Positions 23,298-34,462 of a DNA stretch of 64,000 nucleotides are shown here, in pieces. The notes under the pieces were generated by a model that searched no databases, was not told the origin of the DNA, and worked only from the letters and a program-made list of their open reading frames with translations. Position 1 is the stretch's first letter; each line of letters begins with the position of its first letter. Source of the DNA: Dastarcus helophoroides (lineage: Eukaryota; Arthropoda; Insecta; Coleoptera; Bothrideridae); the NCBI GenBank assembly GCA_028583605.1, contig CM053337.1, forward strand, positions 11,620,634 to 11,684,633, written 5' to 3'. The translations under genes were made by a program, and so were the position numbers.

Positions 23298-25166
23298 CGT
23301 TGATTGAATACATATTAGATACACAAACCTTATCAGAAAATGCGTATACCACTTGTCTCTATGCATACTCCAAAACATTGTTAAGGAAGTACTGGTACCT
23401 AGTGGTCAATAGTAAAACTATTACACTTTGGCAGGGGAAAACAGAGTTCTTCACGGTTTTGGTCATTTATCCAAGATCTACACCACAAATCAAACAATAA
23501 TTATTTTCTCTTATTGATATGTCCAAGGTCGCCGCGTGATGGGATGGGAAGTTTCACTTCCATGAATACACTTTTAAATTATGAAACTTTGACAAAACAC
23601 CTTTTTTTATAGAGTTTAAGACATTTTATTAACTTCGAATTTTTAAGCCAAATTCTCATCTTTAACTTGGAATATATTGTTCAAAATTTCCAAATTTTTA
23701 GAAAAATTAGAAATTACTAAACGAATACAGTAACTTTTAAAAAATAACTCCAAATTAAAAAAAATCGTGAGAGAAATTTAAAGTAAAAAAAAATTATTTA
23801 AAAAAATGTTTTCAAAATTTTCGATTCAAAATTTTATTTTTTTAATTGTTCCCAATAACTCGCGTTTAAATTGGAAAATTCGAGACATTTCTTTAACAAA
23901 ATGTTTATTATTCTAGTCATTTCAACTTTTTATAGACGTTGGAAAATCTCTTTTTATTTTTAAAACCATAACTTTTTCTCAAAATTTCGAATTGTGAATT
24001 TACAAGTTTTTTCTTCTCTTCATATTTACACTTTAATCACGAAATCAGAACTTGCTAGAAATCTTTTACTCAAATTGTCCGTTAATATTTTACCTGGTTA
24101 TGCCCATTATCTTAATCATTCCTATACCGACCGACTAATTCGCAGCAGATGGGGTGCTGTACTGATTCATATGTTTCCACTCACGCCTACCTGGCAATTT
24201 ACAGATTCAGAATGGGACGAAGTTAAGAAAAACAAATCAGAATAATCGGGTTAGAAATTAGAAATTACTAAACGAATATAGAAAATTTTAAGAAATAACT
24301 CCAAATTTATAGAAAATCGCGAAATATATTATTTTATTTTATAACTCGTTGTTAATTAAATATTTTCAATTTGAAGTCAACATTTTAGGAAAAATAGAGA
24401 ACAATTATTGCAAATTTAAAGTTTGAATTTTGGGAATTTAAAGCAAAAAAATAAATTTATAAAAAAAAACTTTTCAAAATTTCAAGTTGAACTTGCTACG
24501 TTTTTCCTTCGATTCAAAATTTTATTTTTAAAAAACTTTTCCCAATAACTCACCTTTAAATTGGAAAATTCGAGACATTCTTTTAACAAAATATTTATTA
24601 TTCTAGTAATTTCAACGAGTGGATAATCTCACTTTTTCTCAAAATTTAGAATTGTAAATTTACAAATTTTTTATTCTCTTCATATTTCCGCTTTAATCAC
24701 AAAATCCGAACTTTCTAGAAATTTTGTATTTTCAATCGAACTTTCAAGAAAAAATTGGAAATTTCGGTATTTAATTAAAGTCGTGAGTGTGATATTTTTT
24801 ACTTTTCAACTCGAAACGTGTCGTGAGCATTTTATATTTTTTCTTTTTTACTCATCAACTCAAATTGTCCCTTGACATTTTACCTGGTTAGGCCCGTTAT
24901 CTTAATCATTGCATTCCGATACCGACCGACTAATTCGCCACAGATGGGCTGCTGTTCTGATCAGTGTTACCGCTTGCAAAATACGAAATTACTCACAAAT
25001 CTTAATTAGATTCCTGGCTTTTTCTAGCAAAATTTAAATGTTATATTCTTTGTATTTCGTGACAAATTAAAAATTAAATTGTATTTATTATATATTTGCT
25101 TTAATGAGCTTTTAACAAATCAATTTAAACGGAAATTTATTTAAATCATATTATATAAAATATTTT
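23298..25166. repeat. Left long arm of the giant foldback
   Basis: Reverse-complementary to 29381-31532 at about 85-90% with small indels (for example ~45 bp missing near 23550). Contains AT-rich words and two diverged direct copies, offset ~550-800 bp, of segments around GAAATTACTAAACGAATA and CCGACTAATTCGC. Short open stretches here are shared with the other arm only as DNA and are not genes. Confidence 0.8.
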
Positions 25167-26190
25167 TGCCACATTAAAACGTACTTAGCTGAGAAGTTTT
25201 AGATCTTTACAACCGTAAGGAGAATTTCCGCTAGCAGACCAAAGTGACCCTCTCCACGTTGAGTTACGAGAATTATGTCAATAGGGACAAAAAAGCAATG
25301 GTTATAAAACTTGTTCATGTAATAAAAGCAGTTAAAATTATTGAAAACACTTGACTTTGAAAAGTTAGAAACCCTACCCTACACAACAAAGACATTGAAT
25401 TGCACCCTAAATGCGCTTTGGTTTTCTCTGTACAACACACTTTTAAGATCCAATACTACAAGAGAATCGCTGTCAAGGGGGCCAGCGTGTAAAAATTGCA
25501 AAATACGTAGTGTGTAAAAATCGCGAATCGAAATTCCAGGTTATTCCTTGAAATTTCTGGTTATAAGTCAATACTGGCAAGTTTACTGGCTAATGCCAGT
25601 ATTTATTGGCAAAACGGCAACCTTGGTATTGATTCATATTTTTCCACTCACGCCTACCTGGCAATTTACAGATTCAGTGTGAGACGAAGTTAAGAAAAAC
25701 CTTAACTTTATAAGAACATAAAATAAATCGGAATAATTGGGTTTAGAATTATTAAATTTAAACTCGGAATTTTCACAAAAATGTTGATTTAAAATATTTA
25801 TCCAATATTTGAAAACTGAAAATATGCGAAATTTGACAATTAAATTGAATAATATGAGAGATTTTTTTTCATAATTTTGGTTTTCTATGGAAGTCAAAAA
25901 TGTCATAAAAAATGTATTTCAATTTCTAAATTCAAATTTTCTGCGGCAAAATTGAAATTTCAAGATCAAAAACAAAACGAAATTTAAATCTCAGAAACGA
26001 AGTTTTATAAAAAAATTTAGCTCTGTAACTAATAAGTTTGTGAAGAAACTTAACCTTTTAAGAAAACAGATAAAAGACGATTTTTGACACAAAAGTTGAA
26101 GGAGCAACGGAACGAACACTTTGGACAACACACAATTTTGACTACTAAATTCAAAACAAACAATTTCGATTTATTTTAGTTTTTGATATA
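25167..26190. other. Spacer inside the giant foldback, no gene
   Basis: Unassigned, except that 25636-25745 repeats the arm segment CACTCACGCCTACCTGGCAA (also at ~24180 and in inverse at ~30356), so a third partial arm copy lies here. No protein recognised. Confidence 0.5.
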
Positions 26191-26381
26191 TATACCGGGT
26201 GTAGCAGGATCATGGTACACCCCTTATTTCTTCTTTATTTATAAAGATAAATTTTTCAAAATTGCTACACTTCATGTATTTATAAAATGTAAAATTGTTA
26301 CATAAAATTTACATTCCTATTGTTGTCACTTCCGCTAGAACTGATACCAACTTTTGATTTTTAAATAGAACACCCTGTATA
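26191..26381. mobile_element. 191-bp MITE-like element
   Basis: Ends TATACCGGGTGT on the left and the reverse complement TATACAGGGTGT on the right, giving ~12-bp TIRs. The terminus resembles that of the 1.5-kb element at 46.55 kb. Non-coding; the transposase source is unknown. Confidence 0.5.
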
Positions 26382-26430
26382 CTTTTGGAATCTGCACAAT
26401 TTTCTGGATACAAGAGTAATTTTTAAAGTA

Positions 26431-28173
26431 TCAAACATTTTTTTGGTCTCATTTTATCTTTGGTGTAGAAAGTCATGACTCATCCTAATTAACGCTAACT
26501 GACAACATAAGCCCTGCAAAAAAATTAAATTAGGAAAACTTGGCAATTACCTTTTTTTAAAATTTGTTTTCCAACTATTCAAAATTTAGACTTTCTTTAA
26601 ACATTTTGATTTTTTTTTTGAAAATTTAACTTTTTATGAAAATGAAATGAAAATTTCCACTTTTTTCAAAATTTTACCATCTTTGAAATTTTCAACTATT
26701 CAAAATTTCGACTTTTTTAAAAATAACGAATTTTTCTAAAATTTCGACCTTTTTAAAAAAGACAACTTTTTTTGAAGATCTTAACTTTTTCCAAAAATTG
26801 ACTGAAATTTCGACTTTTTAAATTTTATACTTTTTCCAAAAATGTTTTGATTTTCTTTGAATATTTCGGCTTTTGATAATTTTGAATGTTATTCAAAATT
26901 TTCGAATTACTTAGTTTTGATTTTAAAAAAATTGTAATTTTTTTAAAGAGCTGCACTGCACCAGTTTTTTCAATTTTGATATTTTTTTGAAAATTGATAT
27001 TTTTCCAAATTTCGTCTATTTTAAACATTTTCCTTTTTGCAGTTTTTGACGTCAATATTGTGACTATTATATCACGATTTGTTTGCATAATTTCGACTTT
27101 TGGTGAATAATTTCGACTTTTTTTTTGAAGATTTTTTTTTTGAAAATCTTACTTTTTATGAAAATTTTCACATTTTTCAAAATTTCGGCTTTTTTCAAAA
27201 TTATCAATTTTTTTAAATTCCAACTTTATGACAATTTTGACATTTCACTAGTGTTTTAAATTATCATTATTTTCAAATTTTTAGCTTTTCAAATTTTGAT
27301 TTTTTTTTTAAATTTCAGAATGTTTAAAAAAATTTCGACCATTTTTCAAATAAATCTATTTTTCAAAGTTTAGATTTTTTTAGAAATTTAAAATTTTTTC
27401 AAAATTTTACCAATTATCTTAAAAATTTCGTTTTTTCATTCAATTTCAATTTTTTTTAATCTAATGAATTGTTCTGAAAATTCCTCCTTTTTTCAAACTT
27501 TCACAATTTTTCTCAAAAGTTTGACTTTATTTCCCAATGTTGAAGTTTTGCCTTTTTAAAAGTTTCTTAGCAAAAAGTCTAATACTCCAAATTTTATCAA
27601 AATTTTAAGTTTATCTAACATTTGAATTTTTAAACAGTTTTTATAAATTTCGAATTCTCAAAATCTTAGCTTTTTACTAGAAATTTCGCGTTAAAATTTG
27701 AATATTATTTCGATTTTTTCAAGTCTCACAAAAAGCGAAATATTCAAAGAAAATCAAAACAATTTTTGGAAAAAGTATAAAATTTAAAAAGTCGAAATTT
27801 CAGTCAATTTTTGGAAAAAGTTAAGATCTTCAAAAAAAGTTGACTTTTTTAAAAAGGTCGAAATTTTAGAAAAATTCGTGATGTTTAAAAAAGTCGAAAT
27901 TTTGAATAGTTGAAAATTTCAAAGATGTCAAAATTTTGAAAAAAGTGGAAATTTTCATTTCATTTTCATAAAAAGTTAAATTTTCAAAAAAAAATCAAAA
28001 TGTTTAAAGAAAGTCTAAATTTTGAATAGTTGGAAAACAAATTTAAAAAAAAGGCAATTGCCAAGTTTTCCTAATTTAATTTTTTTGCAGCGCTTATGTT
28101 GTCAGTTAGCGTTAATTAGGATGAGTCATGACTTTCTACACCAAAGATAAAATGGGACCAAAAAAATGTTTGA
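26431..28173. mobile_element. Inner foldback element with 438-bp arms
   Basis: Arms 26431-26868 and 27736-28173 have equal length and are close to perfect reverse complements, starting TCAAACATTTTTTTGGTC at each end. The 867-bp middle consists of the same AT-rich TTTCGACTTTT words as elsewhere. Sharp symmetrical ends suggest a discrete insertion within the giant element. No protein; the 87-codon open stretch at 26825-27088 is low complexity. Confidence 0.82.
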
Positions 28174-28177
28174 TTTA

Positions 28178-28525
28178 ATAATTATTATTGCAGTATTATG
28201 GTATAATAAGAGTTGTCTTTAATAATAAGGGCGAAAAAAATAATACGCACAGCTTCTTTCTTAAACACAACTCAAGCCGGTTTGAAAACATATACATTCT
28301 GAAATTCCAAAAATTCTGTAAACAATAAAAAATAATTTCAAAAAAATAATGATTTTTATAAATAAATTAATTAAAGTCAACAAAGACTTAAAAAACGAAT
28401 TTACATAAACTACAAATTTTAAGGAAAAGGTTGAGATTTCGAGTTTAAATTAATTATATATCAATTAAATTCGTTTACAAAAAGTTTATCAGAAAATATG
28501 CATACATAATCCTTTTCCACCGGTT
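28178..28525. repeat. Inverted copy of 22381-22750
   Basis: Landmarks TGCAGTATTATGGTAT and AAAGTTTATCAGAAAATATG match the left-arm insertion in reverse complement at roughly 80%. It abuts the inner foldback directly, so the insertion in the left arm and the middle of the element share material. Confidence 0.7.
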
Positions 28526-28540
28526 CATTGTTGGATTTAT

Positions 28541-28701
28541 TTAATTTTATTTAAAATTTCTACGACCCAGTTTGGAAATATTTAAATTTTTATTAATCTT
28601 TGTTGAGAATATTCGAAAACAGTATTTGAATATTGTCAACAAACATTAATAAAAATTTAAATATTTCCAAACTGAGTCGTAGAAATTTTAAATTAAATTA
28701 A
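28541..28701. repeat. Hairpin: ~77-bp inverted repeats
   Basis: Arms 28541-28617 and 28625-28701 pair around a 7-nt centre with only a few mismatches (landmark ATTTCTACGAC and its complement GTCGTAGAAAT). It lies in the middle of the giant foldback. Confidence 0.85.
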
Positions 28702-29380
28702 TAAACATAATGTTTCCGACCAATAAAAGTCCACCATGAAGAATAAACTTTTGGCGATGTTTAATTGAATTCAATTAAAGACAAATACAACGATATATTT
28801 AGCCAATATTCTAGCTAATTCAAACAACAATTGTAATTTACCCAGTCATAAAACAGGTTTTATTTTGACTGGTGCTGGAGGCTGGAGTGACCCATTATTT
28901 AGGGGTTTCATGGTTTCATTCATTGACACATTCTTAAGAGAATTGACTCACATCTGAGAAATGTTGAATATTTCTTTAAAGTAATATAATAATAGGATAA
29001 GTACTATTTAATGTTGACCCTAGCAATTGGATGCAAATAGGAGCTAGCTCGTTGGAAATTCCCAAAGTAAACTAAGTGCTTCATTCCATGATTTTGATAT
29101 TATGAACATATTGATAAGATTTATACGCAATCACAATCACAACTGAATCATTAAATGATCCTTTTCGAAGTGCAGACCGTTTTGATTTGCTTGGGACAGA
29201 ACAGGAGTCAACTTATTTTCATCATATACAGGTTGAATCAAATTTGATTTCCACTACAAGGATCTCGTAAACCATTGGAAATACAAGAAAGCCTAATGGG
29301 AAAAGTAGTACAGAATTTACTGTCTAACATTATTCCGCTGAGAAAACAATTGAATTCCAATTCGTCTTGATTTTATTTAG
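28702..29380. other. Spacer inside the giant foldback, no gene
   Basis: Unique-looking sequence of somewhat higher GC than the arms, without a left-hand counterpart. No coding signal. Confidence 0.4.
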
Positions 29381-31532
29381 AAAATATTTTATTTAATATG
29401 ATTTAAATAAATTTCTGTTAAAATTGATTTGTTAAAAGCTCATTAAAGCAAATATATAATAAATACAATTTAATTTTGAATTTGTCACGAAATACAAGGA
29501 ATAGAACATTTAAATGTTGCTAAAAAAAGTCAGGAATGTAATCAAAATTTCAGTAATTTTGTATTTTGCACTGTAACACTGATCAGAACAACAGCCCATC
29601 TGTTGCGAATTAGTCGGTCGGTATCGGAATGCAATAATTAAAATAACGGGCATAACCAGGTAAAATATCAAGGGACAATTTGAGTTAAAGAGTAAAAAAG
29701 AAAAAATATAAAATGCTCACGATACGTTTCGAGTTGAAAAGTAAAAAATATCACACTCACGACTTTAATTAAATACCGAAATTTCCAATTTTTTTTTAAA
29801 AGTTCGTTCGAAAATACAAAATTTCTAGAAAATCCTGATATCGTGATTAAAGCGGAAATATGAAGAGAAGAACAAATTTGTAAATTTACAATTCTAAATT
29901 TTGAGAAAAAGTGAGATTTTCCACTCGTTGGAATTACTAGAATAATAAACATTTTGTTAAAAAAAAATGTCTCGAATTTTCCAATTTAAAGGTGAGTTAT
30001 TGTCAAAAATTTAAAAAAAATAAAATTTTGAATCGAAGGAAAAAAGTATCAAGTTCAACTTGAAATTTTGAAAAGTTTTTTTTATAAATTTATTTTTTTG
30101 CTTTAAATTTCAAAAATTCAAACTTTAAATTTGCAATAATTGTTCTCTTTTTTCCCTAAATTGTTGACTTCAAATTGAAAATATTTAATTAATAACGAGT
30201 TATAAAATAAAATAATAAATCTCGCGATTTTTTATAAATTTAGAGTTATTTCTTAAAATTTTCTATATTCGTTTAGTAGTTATTCTGATTTATTTTATGT
30301 TCTTATACAGTTAAGGTTTTTCTTAACTTCGTCCCATACTGAATCTGTAAATTGCCAGGTAGGCGTGAGTGGAAAAATATGAATCAGTACAGCACCCCAT
30401 CTGTTGCGAATTAGTCGGTCGGAATAGGAATGGAATGATTAGGATAACGGGTATAACCAGGTAAAATATCAACGGAAAATTTGAGTTAAAGAGTAAAAAA
30501 TCAAAAATATAAAATGCTCACGACACGTTTCAAGTTGAAGAGCAAAAAATATAACGGTCACGACTTTAAATAAAAGTTCGTTCGAAAATACAAGATTTCT
30601 AGAAAAATCCGATTTCGTGATTAAAGTGGAAATATGAAGAGAAGAATAAACTTGTAAATTTACAATTCGAAATGTTGAGAAAAAGTTATGATTTTAAAAA
30701 TAAAAAGAGATTTTCCACACGTCTATAAAAAGTTGAAATTACTAGAATAATAAACATTTTGTTAAAAAAATGTCTCGAATTTTCCAATTTAAACGCGAGT
30801 TATTGGGAACAATATAAAAAAAATAAAATTTTGAATCGAAGGAAAAAAGTAGCAAGTTTAACTTGAAATTTTGAAAACATTTTTGTAAATAAATTTAATT
30901 TTTTTACTTTAAATTCTAACTTTAAATTAGCAATTATTATTATTTCTCTTTTTCCTAAAATGTTGACTTCAAATTGAAAATATTCAATTAATAACGAGTT
31001 GTAAATTAAAAGGATAAATTTCACGGTTTTTTTTTAATTTGGAGTTATTTCTTAAAATTTACTGCATTCGTTTAGTAATTTCTAATTTTTCTAAAAATTT
31101 GAAAATTTTGAACAGTATATTTCAAGTTAAAGATGAGAATTTGGCTTAAAAATTCGAAGTTAATAAAATGTCTTAAACTCTATAAGAAAAAGGTGTTTTG
31201 TCAAAGTTTCATAATTTAAAAGTGTATTCATTGAAGTGAAACTTAAGAAACCTGGGTATAGAAATCAGTCCAATTGCCATCCCATCACGCGGCGACCTTG
31301 GACATATCAATAAGAGAAAATAATTATTGTTTGACTTTGGTGTAGATCTTGGATAAATGACCAAAACCATAAAGAACTCTGTTTTCCCCTGCCAAAGTGT
31401 AATAGTTTTACTCACAGGTTTTACTATTGACAACTAGGTACCAGCACTTCCTTAACAACGTTTTGGAGTTTGCATAGAGAAAAGTGGTATACGCATTTTG
31501 TCATAAGGTATCTAATATGTATTCAATCAACG
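29381..31532. repeat. Right long arm of the giant foldback
   Basis: Inverted counterpart of 23298-25166 and continuous with the outer end (31533-31644), so this arm preserves the undisturbed order. Contains the same internal direct repeats. No gene. Confidence 0.8.
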
Positions 31533-31644
31533 AAGACCATCATTGATTTTGGTGGATGCGTCCTGAAGCAGAGCTCCTGAGCGTCCAAAAATGGCGTACG
31601 CTTTTGCTCTATTGCTTCCGTCATCTAACTATATTCAATCAACG

Positions 31645-32885
31645 GGTTTGTGAATTCCGTCTTCCGACACCCAGCCTTGATCTTGTCTTTGGCCTTGATT
31701 TCTTCCATCAGAAACTTCCAAATCGGCCAAGTTTGTTTTGTTTTGTTGTATGATTCAGGTTTGTTGCTGCTTGTTCCTCGATTGGATTTGTGTTATTTAA
31801 CATTCAACTGAATAGTGTATTGTTTTCTTCAACAGCTCCACACCCCACATTATTTAAAATACAAAGATGAATTTATGTAGGGGATAATTTAAGGCATATG
31901 CTTTTGGTTCTAACCTCCGAATTTAAACAAGGAAGAGAGAGAAAATCAGAAGATTCAAAGGCGAATTTCGACTGAAAATAATTCGTTGAGGACCACAAAT
32001 CTAAGAGGAACTCTTTAGAAAATTGATATTTGGGGTTTATTTCATGACTAATCGGATATACTGAATTTGTCTTAGGGTAAGTTTAACCTTCTAACCTTAT
32101 TTATCAAATTCGACTTTATTATTTTTACCTTACACTTAGTTTTGCAAATCAAACATCTGAATTACCGTGGTTCTTAATGAACTCGCTGAACAATGGCATT
32201 TTAAATAATTTAAGCAAAATTTATCTTTGAATGATGTCTCTAAAAATAAAACTTTGTTATTGTTTGTTCCTGGAATCATTTGTTGAGAAATATATTTATG
32301 TTGCCTTAATGTTGAACAGCTTTTAAGGCAATTTAAAGTAGTGGCAAAACAGAGTTGTTGAAAAATAGTTAAAACGGAAATTATAAGAATGTTTACATCA
32401 GTTCGAAATTAAAACGGATCAAAAGCGAACCTCACTAAAATATATTCATGCCATTTTTAAATTTTAACATTTTTAATTTCCATTTTAATTAATGTAAATT
32501 GAAAAAAATCACAACAGTTGTTTCTCAATTACAAACATAATCAAATTAAAACTTTGGTGTTCACCCCTAAAAGTAATTGGGTATAAATGTTGAAGTGTTT
32601 TCCTCAAAATTTAGTGTAAAAGATCAGGTTATTTTTAAGTAAATTTAAATGTTTATTTGAAATTTGTACTTTTTTAAGAAAATTTCATGTTTAAGTTATT
32701 TTAATTTCAACAATTCTAAATTTTAATTTTTTTTGAAACTTTTCAGCTTAAACTTGAAAAACAGACAAAATGTCATCGTTAAATTCGCAATTTAAAATAA
32801 CAGATTAATTACCAATTTCCAATTTCAGAAGGCGAATTTCCCAAAAAGTCGAATTCACAAAAATTCGAAGGTTCGATAAGGTCAG
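31645..32885. other. Intergenic, no gene
   Basis: Unassigned AT-rich sequence between the giant foldback and the pogo-like element. No TIR, tandem repeat or protein match recognised. Confidence 0.4.
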
Positions 32886-33383
32886 TAGGGTGACTTCGCT
32901 GGTAGTCGACCAGTTTACATAAGATGCAACTTTAACTAACATTAATAAATATAATTGTCAGTGGAATGTCAATAATATCAAAATGCATGTAAAGCTTGGA
33001 CATTTTTCTATTAATGTCAGTAGATCAATATATTGTTTGATATATTACCACCATTTTTTATTATTTATTTGGTAAAATATGCATTTTCTTGAGTAGTCGG
33101 TCATAAAGAGCTAGCAGTCGACCATAGTGATCTAGTAGTTGGCCATGGCTATTTGGTGTAGAATCCTACAGGACTTTTTAAGAAAAATTTGCGGGCCCAG
33201 CAACTTGTCAAATTTTAAGACAATATTAAAGATTTATGAATGTCACACAAAAGGCAGTATAGTATGTTTTAAAATGATGTATTGAAATATGTATATACAT
33301 ATATAAATTACATAAATAAAAGAAATTTGGTTTTTGCAGCCATTTCAAGTATCTAATCACAAAGCTCACATTTAAAATTTTCA

Positions 33384-34460
33384 TTAGCTAGCTACTTGAT
33401 TATATGAACACCCTGAAAACTTTGTACATTTAAGGTGATACCATTTGGGGCAAAAATCACAACCAACGTTTTTTTCATTATCATTTTCTGCGTCACTAAA
33501 TAATTCTTCCGTACATATCCCACATTTTTGCTTAACTTTTTCGTTTTCTTTTCCCTTTTTATTTCCATCTTTATTTTTTAAAACCTTACTCTTTGGTTCT
33601 TTGGCTTTACTGAGTTTCTCTTTCTTTCTTTTTTCCGATTCTTCCATTCTCTTTCTTTTATTATTTTCTTTATCTTCTTTTTCTCTTAAACGGTTACTAT
33701 AATGGTTTCTCCATGCTTCTGAGGATATTGCACTTGGAAAACGAACTCTGGCTCTGGTATTCCTACGTAACGGACGCGGAAATGCTAAATGTTTCTTGAA
33801 AGGTGAATAGTGTATAACCGATTCAACTTTCGAACTGCCATTCGTTGTTGCGAGTCTTAGCTGTTTATCAGACTTGTCAACTGTGGGTTTATCCAGACTT
33901 TCAGTTGTATCATTAATTATTTCCACAATATTGATTTCTTCATATTCAGAGCTGTACATATATGTCGATGGTTGTTGTTCATCCTTCAAACTACTAGGTA
34001 CCATTTCTAGTTTCTTTGCAGCATTGGCATGTTCATCCAATTTAGAAATTGTGGTTAATGTGAGTTCTGCTGCACTGGTTATTTTCCCAATGCAGTCGTT
34101 TTTATCTTTAGGACTTAAAACATTTGGCCCCTTAGCAGCAACGTTAGGAATGTTTATTGCTTTATCATCTACAGAATCTTGTGCAACTGAAGATGGATTA
34201 TTTGATTCATGTACTGGCTGTAATAATTGGTTTTGAAGAATAATTATTTGAGGTGATACTGATCCATCGATTTCATGTAAAATCCCATCGTCATTAACTT
34301 CATATTCACCAAGTATAGCATCCACATCATTATCTGCTTCTGTGCCAACTTCAGCAGCATTATGACTTAGTAGTTGATGCTGAAAAGTGTTCACTAATTC
34401 AAGAACAGAGTGTACATCCATGCTGTGATCCAGAAATGTTGTTTTCAATTTTGTTAGCAC
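33384..34460 (-). CDS. Pogo-like transposase, C-terminal part with PHD finger (frameshifted)
   Basis: 358 codons continuing the transposase after a shift; no ATG begins it. The first two-thirds are acidic and Ser/Thr-rich, then a Lys/Glu-rich coiled region (residues ~265-310) leads into a PHD finger: CGIC, CDFC, WYHLKC. The frame ends at TAA 33384-33386, just before the last Cys pair. Past an AGCTAGCT duplication at 33386-33393, another frame supplies FKCELCD and then a stop, so all eight zinc ligands are present in the DNA. PHD fingers at the C-terminus are known in pogo-like transposases of insects. It could not be made as written unless frameshifted or corrected. Confidence 0.85.
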   Translation of the reverse strand: MLTKLKTTFLDHSMDVHSVLELVNTFQHQLLSHNAAEVGTEADNDVDAILGEYEVNDDGILHEIDGSVSPQIIILQNQLLQPVHESNNPSSVAQDSVDDKAINIPNVAAKGPNVLSPKDKNDCIGKITSAAELTLTTISKLDEHANAAKKLEMVPSSLKDEQQPSTYMYSSEYEEINIVEIINDTTESLDKPTVDKSDKQLRLATTNGSSKVESVIHYSPFKKHLAFPRPLRRNTRARVRFPSAISSEAWRNHYSNRLREKEDKENNKRKRMEESEKRKKEKLSKAKEPKSKVLKNKDGNKKGKENEKVKQKCGICTEELFSDAENDNEKNVGCDFCPKWYHLKCTKFSGCSYNQVAS

Positions 34461-34462
34461 TT

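Larger units (their letters stand above)
22032..31644. mobile_element. Giant foldback-type element, 9.6 kb
   Basis: Both ends read inward from CGTTGATTGAATATAG (22032 onward and, on the minus strand, from 31644). The outermost 113 bp match, then the arms continue as 23298-25166 versus 29381-31532. The left arm carries an insertion (22145-23297). Each arm contains internal direct repeats: the CCGACCGACTAATTCGC landmark occurs at ~24127 and ~24925, and in inverse at ~29608 and ~30408. Inverted arms built from direct repeats around an unrelated middle are the hallmark of foldback elements. No transposase is found, so it is non-autonomous if mobile. Target duplication not identified. Confidence 0.75.

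Noticed and set aside
33445..34236. Plus-strand open frames of 85 and 120 codons opposite the PHD-containing region
   Set aside because: Antisense shadows of the transposase; composition is the complement of Lys/Glu-rich codons.
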